Shown here in pieces: positions 1-11,096 of a stretch of 64,000 bases of DNA. The position numbers and the translations under genes are program-made. Position 1 is the first letter of the stretch, and every line of letters begins with the position of its first letter. Under the pieces are notes generated by a model. It was given only the letters and a program-made list of their open reading frames with translations. It did not search any database and was not told where the DNA came from. This DNA is from Plumapathes pennacea (taxonomy: Eukaryota > Cnidaria > Anthozoa > Antipatharia > Myriopathidae): positions 31,573,295 through 31,637,294 of the forward strand of contig OZ038463.1 of NCBI GenBank assembly GCA_964036295.1, given 5' to 3'.

Positions 1-3000
1 GGAAGCAGACATACTTATTTGCTCTCAGTGGCCGGATTAAATTCGTCTTTAGTAATACTGGGATAATGAAAAAGAGAAGAGTAGAAGGGTGTTGAAAATC
101 CTTTTGGAGCACCACATTTCGACAGTTTGACGAACGATGGCCTTTGCACTGCCGACTTGGTCCAGTCTGCCCACAAAGTGATATTTAACCAGTTATACAC
201 AGGTTCTTGGCCGATATATAGACGCATGAAAGTGATTAAAATCGGCACAGTAGAAATTATCAGGAGCGTTTATCATAGCAACGGAGCTTTGGCCCAGTAG
301 AAAGATACGAAGTCAGTGAATCATATTAAATTTGCAACTGATCGAGTGAATTTAATTAACTTCTTTCAGATTTTCAGGTATTTTGACGCTGAGGTGCAGG
401 TGGAACATGTTACGTTGTTTTCAAAATTTCGTATGATCAACTGTATAGATTATTTACCTGCTGTAGATGCAATGTAGAGTGCCAAGTATAAGAAATACAC
501 GCTCATACTTCCGTCTGTTGGGTAGCTCTTCAAGTATCTGCTCCAGTGGCCGGGCCTGGCTGGCGAGTAACGTCCGAGCGGCGTGTTCACTGCGTCTGGC
601 TGAAGAAAAAACCCAAACTGACAGATATTGACCTTCTGGGGCTCTAAGTAATGTGACAAACAACTCGAGATTTTGACCCCCCGCAAGATCACGACTGTGA
701 TCTCGGGACTGATTGTTATTCAAGAGTTATTGAGCTGTGAAAGAGCGTTACTGTAAATAACTGAAATGGTCACGAAAGCACGATTATGCCATCTATAGCG
801 TTGTTCGGTTCTGCAAGCCACCGTTGGCAGGGTGTAGTCAGGCCTTGCTCTTCGCAATTTCAGGACAAGTGCTTTATAGCAAGGGAAGTGTCTTCTGTGC
901 AAGACCTGTTTACAACTAAAATGAGACACAATTAGGATTGACAAAGAACCTGTCAATATCGAGTTAAACAGATCCCACTTTATTGTTTGTATAACGTTAA
1001 ATGCATATTTCAAATATTAACCATTATATTTAATATGTCCACGTAAAGGGAATTGTGCAAAAGACGCCTGCTGAAAATTATAGCCGGTTGTCAGTGAAAA
1101 ACGGATACTTTAAAAAGTATGAGAAAGTAAAAAAAACGGTTTAGTTTAAGAATGGACGCATCATCACGCAGTGATGAGCTGCAAATTTTACAAAAACAAG
1201 TGTTATTCCCATAACAGGTCACTGGAGCATTACAACACTCATCATGTTCATAGATTGATAGAAGTTATCTACCCCTCTCTCGAGCATATTTATAAAGTTC
1301 AATGTCGCATTAATTCGCCAGAATAAGGAATTTTGTTTTGATACAGGTGTCCCCGTGGGTGGCAAAAGTTAACCTTGAATTCGGCGGAAGCACAAAAATT
1401 CGAAAACTCATTCGGAATTTTTCAGCATTTGACCAACAAGACAAATTGTTTTGCGGACTACAAACTCACAGTGCTATCCGATATTTTTTCTATTTGCGCG
1501 ATTCTCAACATTTTGCCTAGGTCAGGGGCAAATATGAAATACAGGATTAACAATAATAATTTGTTTAGTTGTTTCTGTTTGATTCTTCTTGTTATAATTT
1601 ATGTCACTAATGACTTGATCAAAGACAAAACCACAAAGCACTATGTTCGAGGAGGATTACACTGGAGAGAAATATGGCCCCGCGCTGCAGTAATACGGAA
1701 CGTTGTGTATGGCGAAAAGCTGTCAAGGGGCGTAACGGTTTCGCGCCGCTCAGTCAAAGTCAGCGGTTCCCACGGCGCTTTTACGTTATTGCCATGCATC
1801 GTCTAGACTCACAATTTTAATCTTGGTGTGACCCTTCGAATCGGTAAACCGAACACAACGAAAATGCTTCACACTCGACCAAATTCTGGACAGATGGTAC
1901 ACTGCGTTATTATATCGAGCCCTTTTCACAAGGAATTCGGCCAACAGGTGAAACAGCTTTGCCCTAGCTAGGCCGCCACGTTGGCTCGACCCGTTACAAA
2001 GTATTAAACCAACATGACGGCAGGCGAAGTATAACGTTTCAAGCCTCAGTATGACCCTGTTTTATTCTAAGCTAATTTTGCAGTTCGCGAGGAAGAAAAC
2101 AGATTTAGCACATTCACACAAATACACTCAGCGAGAGCTGACACAGTGGGGGTTGTTGTCTCAAAATTCAAACTCCTCAGTGAATAGAAGTTTCAAGAAA
2201 CCTCATTAAAGCTAAATGTGTCAACATCACTAAACAGCCATAATTGCATTAGGACCATTTATACGAGGAAATCAAAAAGTGCGCAAACTAACCTATTTTC
2301 ACTAGCAAGCCTTTATTAGACGTGAAGCGGCTGCGTCCGATAAACCTGGCGTCTTTTGTTTCAGGAAATGGTTGTCATGGTAAAAAAATCTTTTACAGTT
2401 TTTCTTTTTCAGAAAAATGGCGGGGAAGAAGAAAGTAAAATGCTTGGTTCTGACAAAAACAAACTACCTATTATCAGCACGCCATCCAGAGGCCTTTGGC
2501 ACAAATACTGTCTCAGCGCATGCGCCGCACAAAACAACAGATCCCAAAACAAATAATACCCGTCTAAAGGTTTCATTAAATCCAAAAGCTTAGGCTTCCT
2601 CAGCTCCGACCCTCGTCTCGTTCGTGGCAATTTGTGACAAATGAGTGTATAACCTGAAAATCTGTGTGCTTTCCGGTGGTATGCCTTTTTCTTGGGTTGG
2701 TAACGCTTTTTTTACTTAAAGTGCAATTGAATCGAGCTCTTTTTTGTTCGCAGTGTACGATATAATAACTGTAGCTTACAGTTGGCCATGAATCATGTAG
2801 CAAAAATGATTCGATTATATATATTTTTTGACCCAAACATTGCCGTTTTCCACTTCAAGATGGTCAAGGAGTCTGGGCCGAGTTTAGCTTCATGTGACGT
2901 CACACGGTTTGCACAAAACGCGAGAGAATAAGAGAGTGTTATAGTGAACATGTCAAAAAGTGAGTGTTGACAACATTTTTGCCTTGCTGCTAAGGTGGTG

Positions 3001-4451
3001 GAAAATACATGTATTGGGAACCCACTTTTAGCCTGCACTACAGGCATTCTGTGATGTAAGTCAGACTGATAGAAGTCCGACAAAGGAGGACGGGAATCCT
3101 ACTTTTGTCACAGTCTTGATTTACAGTCTGCCACAAAATGCTAACCTGTTGCTGCATGTAATCTGATGCCTCATATACTTTTTATACAATGAAAATGAGT
3201 AAGTGTATAAAGTACCCATCTATATTTTACAGGCAAACAATAATTATTATTGTTTGCTACATGTACTGTGTCACCCATGTTATAGAGGCACCAGAATGAA
3301 TATTAAAGAATGAATCTTGGTGTCAGTCTTTACTGTTGCATCACTACTAACATTTGTCGTTGTGTTCTTTGCAGCTGCTAACACACTTGATTCCATTTGG
3401 AGGTAACGATGGATAAGAAAAAAAAAACCTAATCATTCAAAGTGGATTTTGTCAGAGTATAGCTACAGTTTACTTACCTACTTTTTATGCTTTTGGTATT
3501 GTTAACCAGTCTAGTGGAATAGCTACTGCATCTTCATCCAAAAGAGCCAGGCATTGTACAATAATGCTTCTTGTAATTTTTCTTCACAGGGTGTGCAAGA
3601 TCTGAACAAAGTCTGCAGGGAAAAGCAAGAAGAAAATAACCATTCCTACTGTGTTTGTTACCTGGCCACACACCTAGTGGTACACCACAGCCATGGATCC
3701 AATACAATGAGTCAGTGCGAGTCATAATTGTACTTTTTGGGGACATATTTCATTTTTGATCTTGGGTTCCCCAGTAAATCACTGTGAGCCTTGTGTATTT
3801 TCTCCAGGCCATCTGTCACTGCAGTTGAAGTTAAAGTATAATGCCCATCAGTAGTGGATCACAGATTGCTGCGTCAATATGTGCTGATACTACTGCTTAT
3901 GACCTGGCTGCTACAGTATGAGGGCCTGCTATATATGACCTTCCCTTGAACATGATACAATAGGGGTGATCGCTATCCAAAGGTGACTGTGTAATGCAAC
4001 CACCCCATACTCTGACTAGCAACTTGGTGTAGCCCAATGGGGGAAAAATGTTGCAATGAAGACTTCCTGCAGGTGCCCTCCATGTTCAAACTCATGTAAA
4101 TAATTAAGAATATTACATCGTGCCACGTACAACTTCATGTTTTCTAATAAATACCCATCAGAACACTTTTTTGTTCAAACAAAGAACTGTTATTAAAATG
4201 TAAGCCACATCCACATAAATGTAATCTGAAACTTGTTAAAAACAATATTAGAAAATGGATTTCAATACAGGAATCTTGGGTTCTTTTGCAAAAGGTAAAA
4301 AAAGAACTCACTGAATATGTTTAGCTTTTTACAGGATGGTTTTGATATTTTCTCTATTATATACTAATAATTATTGCCGTCATGAAGAACGTCAGTCTGT
4401 TTATTTCACTGGCATATAGAATTAAGATGTAAGATCCCAGATTACCACATC
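1..4451. other. No supported gene; AT-rich intergenic DNA
   Basis: No exon chain with consistent splice phase could be built on either strand. Short open frames exist on the minus strand at about 15-248 and 450-723; the latter is followed by a plausible GTAAAT donor at about 450. On the plus strand there is a short frame at 1534-1806 with one hydrophobic segment. None could be joined to another exon or matched to a family. The left edge may hold the end of a gene lying mostly outside the window. The only recognisable feature is one copy of a dispersed repeat near 2984-3172. Confidence 0.5.
2984..3172 (+). repeat. Dispersed repeat, copy 1 (pair with 7318-7495)
   Basis: About 190 bp here can be aligned by eye with 7318-7495. 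Shared blocks include GCTGCTAA followed by a GTGG motif, a CCCACT...CCTGCA..ACAGG.ATTCTGT block, GACAAAG.GGGACGGG or GACAGGG, and the end block GCTGCATGTAATCTGATGCCT. The copies differ by many substitutions and by an indel near the end. The family is not identified. This copy lacks the perfect hairpin seen in the second copy. Confidence 0.6.
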
Positions 4452-5090
4452 AGAGATGCCAATTATTCTCCTGCTTTATGTGGGAGACTCATGTCTCCCG
4501 GATGAGCACACCTCATCTCCCAAATCAGCGCCTGTATATACACTTTTTTATTCATATTACATTACAGAATACATTTCTGAAAACACTGCACTGCTGGTAG
4601 CACAAGCTAATCAAGATGGGCAGAGTTACATATTTACACGAAATTAGAGAGGATCTAAGATAAGTGAATCAGATTTACCATGCCTACATTATAGAATTAC
4701 AGAATAGGGTACAATAATCATTAACAATAATAGGAATAAGGTATAATGTGGGATGCAACATAAGATTCAACATTGAAAAAGGGTACAATATTATATATTA
4801 CAACAGAATACAATATAGGGGCTATGAGACAAGTAAACACAGATAATGTTCAAGTTTCTCTTGCTCACCCACAAACTCACTTTGAACTCCTGCATAAATC
4901 TAAAATCTCCTGCTAAAATCTGAAAATTTATCCTGCTTTCCATGATCAAGTACATATTTTGACAAATCTTCCCTTTGGATAAAATTTGGACGCAACAAAT
5001 CAATAGCGCAATAAAAGGCACCCCCCACAGCGTCACACCAGACCCCTGGTCAAAATCTCCTGCCTGATTTTTTTAGGGGTTGGCATCTCT
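4452..5090. mobile_element. MITE-like element with 8-bp target duplication
   Basis: The 639-bp interval begins AGAGATGCCAA and ends with its exact inverse TTGGCATCTCT. It is flanked immediately outside by ACCACATC (4444-4451) and ACCACATG (5091-5098), an 8-bp direct repeat with one mismatch. Eight-base duplications are typical of hAT-superfamily insertions. The inside holds no transposase-like open frame, so a non-autonomous element is inferred. It lies about 440 bp upstream of RPL39. Confidence 0.65.
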
Positions 5091-5226
5091 ACCACATGTT
5101 ATTGGAGATATGTCTCAATCAACAAAAGCGCTTACCTCTTGCCGATAGCTTCAGCAAATGAGACGACAAGACTTGATATAAACTGGGTTGTCCACACAGC
5201 TTACAGCTTGCGAGCGCTCTAGATTT

Positions 5227-5281
5227 CTGGTCTCAGTCGTTGTTATAACACGCATGTTTATATAACAACAGCCGAGACCAG
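5227..5281. repeat. Short inverted repeat upstream of RPL39
   Basis: The two arms, about 22 bp each, both read as TCTGGTCTC...TTGTTATA when one is reverse-complemented, with three mismatches and a loop of about 10 bp. It lies about 250 bp before the RPL39 transcription start region. A foldback repeat remnant is as likely as a regulatory hairpin. The rest of 5091-5528 shows nothing else recognisable. Confidence 0.5.
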
Positions 5282-5527
5282 GAGCGTCTGTATTCATTGA
5301 GCAGATTCATAGAATTCACACCCAACAGTCTGAAATCCTTTTCTGGTGAAGTAACAACGGTCGCAAGTTAGCGCTTTGGTCATCACTGTCCAGTTTCCGT
5401 TGATTGATACATTATGGATACTCCATGTATGTGTCAATTTTAGATTATACCGCTGAGTAACATGCACAGCTGGCTCAATTCCGGCTCGGTTCCGCGAGAT
5501 TGTGGGCACCAGTCCGCCGCTCGTTCG

Positions 5528-5541
5528 TCCCTCTCCTTCGA
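5528..5541 (+). promoter_or_regulatory. Candidate 5' TOP transcription start of RPL39
   Basis: A pyrimidine run (TCCCTCTCCTTCG) lies about 33-45 bp before the RPL39 start codon. Ribosomal protein mRNAs of animals normally begin with a C followed by such a 5' terminal oligopyrimidine tract, which couples their translation to growth signalling. The exact start base is not resolved; the assignment rests on position and composition only. Confidence 0.5.
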
Positions 5542-5572
5542 CAGCCATTTTGGAACGGTTATCAGAACAATC

Positions 5573-7150
5573 ATGGTGAGGTTTCCACTGATTTCTCTGC
5601 TGATATTTAAATTCAAATAGCGCTAGGTGTGTGGAGTTTGTGTCTGATAAATTTAGCTTAAGATTAGTCAGGGATGTAGTGACGATGGCTTTGTAGAAGA
5701 AACATTTTCTCATGCTAAACGAACGTCAACAGCCTGCCCACAAGTCCTTGAAGATCAAACGCAAGTTGGCGAAGAAGATGAAAACGAATCGACCCATTCC
5801 TCAGTGGGTACGACTCAGGACTGGCAACTCGATCAGGTATGTGTTCTATCCCTTGAAAGTTGTAGCTCTGTTTTTATGGGGTGAAATTTATGGTCAAGAT
5901 GCAATTTGTTGTCTCAAGGCTGCTGTACTGTATTATAGTATACTTGCATAATTGCGTCCGCTTTTTGTATTCCTTTATCTTTTTCACCTTGCCCTTGCTA
6001 TCCTGTGGAATATTTGTTAAATTGATAATGCTGGCAGACAATATAAACTGCTGTATTGCAGCCAGAAAAACACGAGATCGTTATAGCTACTGAAGTTTGT
6101 TCTGTTTTCAGATATTTTATAGCGAATTAGAGGCATCTACTAAATCCAGATAACGCCCAATTGTAAATAGAACTCTTGGGTTTACAGTATAAAGAAATCA
6201 TTCCTGGGAGTTAGAACTTCGATCAGCTAATAATATTGTTCAATGCATGGATGTTTTTCATCAAGCTTTCAAAAGAAAAGCACTTCGGTTCAAGACTTTT
6301 CTCCAGATTATAACGTGTTTAGTAAGAAATGATATGTACTTAGGATTATAATAGTTTATATTCAGTGGACTTAATCTTCAAAGGACTGTAATTTCTTTCT
6401 AATTCCATCTACTTCAGTATAAAATAAGAAATGATATGTATTTAATATGTAGTTTACAATATGCTTAGTTCAACCTACTCTTTATAGGAATGTTCTGTTG
6501 TTGTTGCTGTTAGGTTTATTTTTAATTTAATTTAATTTAATTTAATTTGCTATTTGTTATTGTAACATTGTATTTGCTGAGTGCGTCACCTCTGCGATGA
6601 AACACTTAATTCTCTGTTGACCCCAAGCCATTTAAGCCTCTGGCTTTGGCCTTACTTCTTTATGTAAATCTTTTTGTGTCATCTAATGAATAAATGTAAA
6701 AGAGTGTGGCTGGGTTTTTTTGGAGAGGTACATGTACAATACTGTAGGTGCTATAAAGTTTGTAGATCACTCATTTAGACTACTTTGGGGTGCAATCTTC
6801 CACATTTGTATGCCATTCTTGGTTTGCATGTGATGTCATAAGAAATCTTAGAATGCATCCTATAAGTCCGATACACTAATATGTTCAAGACTATTATGCA
6901 TCAAGACTTAAAGCAAAATTTTGGGTCGATACAAAATAGCTATTGGGGGGGAGCTATCGATGTTTGAGGGAGTTGTGTGAAGTCGAACATTAGAATCCAG
7001 AAAAGAATGCCATTTGCCTCTTTACTAGCCCATGGCTAGGTACCTAACATTGTGAGGGAGGTACTCTATGTTCAGCCATTTATGATTTTTGTATCTTCCA
7101 GGTACAATGCCAAGAGACGTCACTGGCGCCGCACAAAACTTGGACTGTGA
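5573..7150 (+). CDS. RPL39: Ribosomal protein L39 (eL39), 3 exons
   Basis: Small basic protein of the large cytosolic ribosomal subunit that lines the peptide exit tunnel. Coding exons are 5573-5575 (the ATG alone, followed directly by a GTGAG donor), 5733-5836 and 7102-7150. The joined protein is 51 residues, the exact length usual for animal eL39. It shows the family hallmarks: [13 protein letters not shown] near the start, NRPIPQWVR in the middle and [11 protein letters not shown] at the end. An intron directly after the initiator ATG also occurs in vertebrate RPL39. Intron 2 is 1265 bp; I looked for a hosted C/D-box snoRNA and saw no convincing box pair. Identity is very secure. The gene converges on the minus-strand gene ending at 7830. 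Confidence 0.97.
6526..6548. repeat. (TTTAA)n microsatellite
   Basis: About four and a half tandem TTTAA units within RPL39 intron 2. Confidence 0.8.
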
Positions 7151-7317
7151 GAACACTGGATCCTTGGTGGTGGTGTGCAGTTACAGAAAAGTGAACTGAA
7201 GTCATTCCATGGCTGTAAAACACTGTCTTGTCTGTACAGATAATTAAAAGAAGTTGTTGCTTTGATGTTTTATTTGTGTTCTGGTTAAATGGTGACAACA
7301 TTATTTTATATTGGAAA

Positions 7318-7495
7318 CTTGCTGCTAATACGGTGGGAAAATATGTACGTGTCGGAAACCCACTCTTAACCTGCAATACAGGAATTCTGTATTGCAGGTT
7401 AAGACTGACAAAAATCGGACAAAGGGGGACAGGGTGAGGCAGGTCCCCCTTCATCCTATTTTTGTCATAGTCTTGCTGCTGCATGTAATCTGATG
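7318..7495 (+). repeat. Dispersed repeat, copy 2, with perfect hairpin
   Basis: Homologous to 2984-3172 (see that entry) and placed about 170 bp after the RPL39 stop codon, so it may be in its 3' UTR or just beyond it. Inside it, 7364-7381 and 7387-7404 form an 18-bp perfect inverted repeat (TCTTAACCTGCAATACAG) around a 5-base GAATT loop. The first copy has only scattered matches at this place, so the perfect stem is private to this copy. The remainder of the 7151-7829 intergenic stretch shows nothing else. Confidence 0.65.
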
Positions 7496-7829
7496 CCTAA
7501 AAATTAATTGTACATTGTTACGTCAGAAGCAGTAATGTATTCTTATCTCTATACACAGAAACATTTTCAGATGACTGTCAAAAACCAATGTAAGTACACC
7601 ACCAATCACCAAGGCTGTAATCAAAACACTTTCAACTAATCAGAAGCCAAAGCAATTTATGTTTGATTTCACTTTGAAGAAGAAACCAATCACACCACTT
7701 GCTCAGTTGTGTGAGAAGATCATAATCGGGTTTGCTTTTACTGATTGGCCCAAGAGTGCTGTTAAACTGTTTGGAGCAATCCAAACTCGTAGCAAAAAAT
7801 GTCATCCGAAAATGGCTTTAAAATAAAAG

Positions 7830-10800
7830 TTAATTCCTTTGTAAAAAGTCAAACTTGGGTGTAAAGGGGACGTTGTCATAATCAAAATCCCTGTCCAGCT
7901 GGAATGGTTCCACCTTGCTCTCTGCATCTTCAACATCCTGTTATGTGGTGAATACAAGATGGAGATTATGGGCCAATGTATTAGTTACTTTAAGTCTTGG
8001 AGGAACTAAAAAGTAATTCTGAGAAGTGAATTATCTCGGAGGAATACACACTGGCTTGCTCAAGCCCCTCAAGTGGTTTATACAACTTCATTACCACCCA
8101 GCCTCCATGTTACACCACAACTAATTTCTCAGCTAAAAACAGAGTTATTATTTATTTATTTATTTTATTTTTTTAGTGTTTACCTGCTTAACCTCATTGA
8201 CCTCTTCATGGTCAGGTGGGAGTCTTAGACTTGATGAGATTTGAAGGTGACGGATATTTGGTTTCCTCTGACCTGCAAATTGTTGCACAAGACAGACCAG
8301 AAACTGAATGTCAGCTTTAAACATCAACTTTGTCATCCCAAATACACAGGCATGTGACTTACAAGTCCACTCTTCGCAATAAAATCACAAATATCTATGT
8401 TAGAAGAGCTGATATTGTTGTCATAATAAACAAGGTAAACTATGGTGTAACAAACCTTCAACACCTGCATCCATCTCAAAACTATCCACTTCACCAGGAA
8501 AAGTGGGAATAACTACAAAAATCAATAAAATATGCAAAAAGTGATTCAGTTAACTATTTTTATTCTCTTCATACTGCTGACTTTGTTTTGAATAAATAAC
8601 TTAGCTTGTCTTTGATAACTGGTAAACATGGGTAACCGATAACCACTGACAGAGCTATAGCACCCCCATCATGTAATACAGCAACATTGGGTGTATGGCA
8701 TATTGGATGCTGTCATGTGTTGTGTATACATGTACGTCTTAAAGCTATAATAAGTTGACTTGCATAGTGGTCAACCATGTTAGCAGGGACAATAGAATTA
8801 AATCCTCTGAGAGAGAACCCAAATATCTGGCAGTGACCACTGTCAAGTGCTAACGAATTGGCCACACTTAATTTGGAGCCATGCTTAAGTGTTGTGTGTG
8901 CCTTTATACCACTTTGAGTGGTAGAAGTGGTACATATCAATCATAATATTAATCAAATCAAAAGCTATTTCTGCATTTTAAACATTTCATAGTTCTTGTA
9001 ATCCAACATAGCTGACATGCAAATCCTCTATGCAGGATTTTGTCAGTATAATTTATAGGTACAATGGAAAACCAGCTCTAAAGAGAACTAGATTGACTGC
9101 ATTGGTATGGAAAAATATGTATAACTTGGACCAACTAAGGGTGGAATTGCTGAGACGTAGGGCTAGTACTCAAAATGTCAGCTTCAAATTCCTTCACAGG
9201 GTCCAGCTTTCACTCATCGACCTTTAGTCGATCCAAGTTATTTGTAATTTGAAGGTACATATACCTGCACTGCAACCACCCAACTTTGCTTCTAGGTCAT
9301 CTGAACTTGACAGCCTGTCCTGATCCTCTTTTGTCGCTTTTTTATTATTTAATTTGAGTGGTGGGCATGCTGTTGATTGAGGGTCAGGCTGCACTGCTGA
9401 GGGCACATAGCAACACTCTGTGTCCTCAGTGTCTTCATTTTCACTTTCTGCTGACTCAGCTGTGCCTCTCTCATGACCAATAAAATTGTCCAGCTGAAGC
9501 AATATTACAAGACCAATACAAAATTATAAATCATGAAACTACAGGTTGTCATCAATAGCCACAAAAGCGAACTCTCTCTTAGACCGACACCCTAGCAACC
9601 TAGTCCAGGTGTCAACAATCTTACAGAAGATTATAGATGCAGACACATGAAGTGATCCATACAGCCAGCCAAATCAAAGGAACTGACATTGAATGAGAGC
9701 TGGGGAGTTCAGTATATGGGGCAATTTACACTCCAAAAGCCCCTATTCAAAATGTGCTAATTTTTTGTGTGAACGTTTTTTTCAGATAAAGACCATGTTC
9801 CGAAGAATTATACAAAATCCATACTTTGAGACAAACAAATTTTGGTGATTTCGTCACTTTACCACTATTAATTACCTTAATGATTCTTCCAACAGGTGCC
9901 CTATTTGGTCCGGTCATAGTTCCAGATTGTTCACCAGGACCCAGTTCCTAAAGAAATTGATAAACAAGTAATACTATACACAAGGAAGACTACCATATTA
10001 TACAGAAAAACTGACTGCATACCAAAAAATAATACATCGATCAATTCCAGCTGTTATTATCCTGTTATCATCTCATTATCAGCTAGGTCATGTGGGATAA
10101 ACAAATTCCTGGGCCACCAGAAATTGCAAATGCCCCACTCCGGGACAATTAAAGTTTTACGACTGTTTAAATGTTTAACTAAACTTGAAACACTCATTCG
10201 TGGTCATGGTGGGATAATTCTGAACATCAAATTAGATACTTATCATGAGGGATATAAATAATAAATTAATTTTTAACCATACCTCTAAAAATATAAATTC
10301 TACTGCGAGTAGCAATATTTTAACAGTGCAGAGATTTACAAGGAATGTACCCAGATTAATGTATATGCCAGCAATCATACCCAATGTTTGCTAAACTTCA
10401 GTAAAACTTCGAGATTTATATAAACAGTCTGTTTTATACGGATGGATTTTGCTTACCTCAGTCACAAGGCTAGCGATGTTTTCATTCCCTTCATTATCTT
10501 GGGTAGACATTTTCGCTGAATTCCCCTTTTCACCAGTCGCTTGCAATGATGAGGTACACGCACTCGTTTTAAACGTACCTAGAAACAGACAATGTTTATA
10601 TATTAAACCTAATATAAATATTAGCAAGCACATTTTATAAAGTAGCTGCCTTCAAAAATGCTTCAATAGAGAACTAGAGAACGCTTGCACAAACTTAATG
10701 CACTAGAATTTACCTCGAATTTAGCTTCCTAATAGTACTCTGACTATGAAGACTATTTGAAAACGCTCGAAAATATTTATAGTCAAGTAAAAACTGTACA

Positions 10801-10979
10801 TAAACATGAACTTGTTAATTTGTTGCACCTTTTTTCAAAAAGATGAAACTTTGGACAAACTGTTCGTACGTCTCCTCTTCGCGGCTGAATATGACGTCCA
10901 AGGCGTCTGAAACAGATCCATCAGGGTCTTCTGTGGTTGGCTTGTTTTCTTCCTCTTTTTCGCGAATTCCCTTCGCCAT
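7830..10979 (-). CDS. Unrecognised 256-residue protein, 6 exons
   Basis: Minus-strand exons: 10829-10979 (ATG at 10977-10979), 10457-10578, 9876-9947, 9265-9493, 8184-8272 and 7830-7937 (TAA at 7830-7832). All six join in phase and total 771 bp including the stop. Donors are GTAAGC, GTAATT, GTATAT and GTAAAC, except the first, which is a weaker GTGCAA, so the exon 1 boundary is the least certain. The product is acidic and polar, with an E/D-rich middle (about residues 120-140, EDTEDTE), a K/D stretch and a C-terminal acidic-aromatic tail (DRDFDYDN followed by FTPKFDF). No signal peptide or membrane segment is evident. I do not recognise the family; it looks largely disordered apart from a helical segment near residues 25-48. 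It is head to head with hexosaminidase D. Confidence 0.7.
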
Positions 10980-11096
10980 TTTATTTGAGCCCGCAGTTCG
11001 CAGCGGAGTTTGCAAGAGCTCTTCTCCAGGGCCCCTGTTTGAGAAGCAGACTGGGAACAAGCTGTAAGTACAAAATTGTCAATTGAAATTGCAAAG
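10980..11096. promoter_or_regulatory. Compact bidirectional promoter region
   Basis: Only 117 bp separate the start codons of the minus-strand unknown gene (10979) and the plus-strand hexosaminidase D gene (11097). Both 5' UTRs and core promoters must lie in or across this stretch unless upstream non-coding exons exist. It is relatively GC-rich in 10985-11040 compared with its surroundings, and no TATA box is visible. A GTAAGT at about 11064 could be a 5' UTR donor for an alternative plus-strand first exon. Confidence 0.5.

Noticed and set aside
450..723. Minus-strand open frames with a plausible donor, possibly a membrane-protein exon
   Set aside because: Two overlapping frames compete and no upstream or downstream exon joins in phase. 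The family is not recognisable, so it stays only a hint of a gene at the window edge.
1534..1806. Plus-strand 90-codon frame starting with an ATG and a hydrophobic segment
   Set aside because: No splice partners, no recognisable homology, and length within chance expectation for AT-rich DNA.
2416..2592. ATGGCGGGGAAGAAG start after a CAG acceptor-like site
   Set aside because: The frame is short (about 58 codons), its composition looks random after the first residues, and there is no continuing exon.
6586..6630. Possible C/D-box snoRNA in RPL39 intron 2 (GCGATGA with a later TTGACC)
   Set aside because: The C box has a mismatch at a key position, no proper D box CTGA lies at the right distance, and no terminal stem forms.
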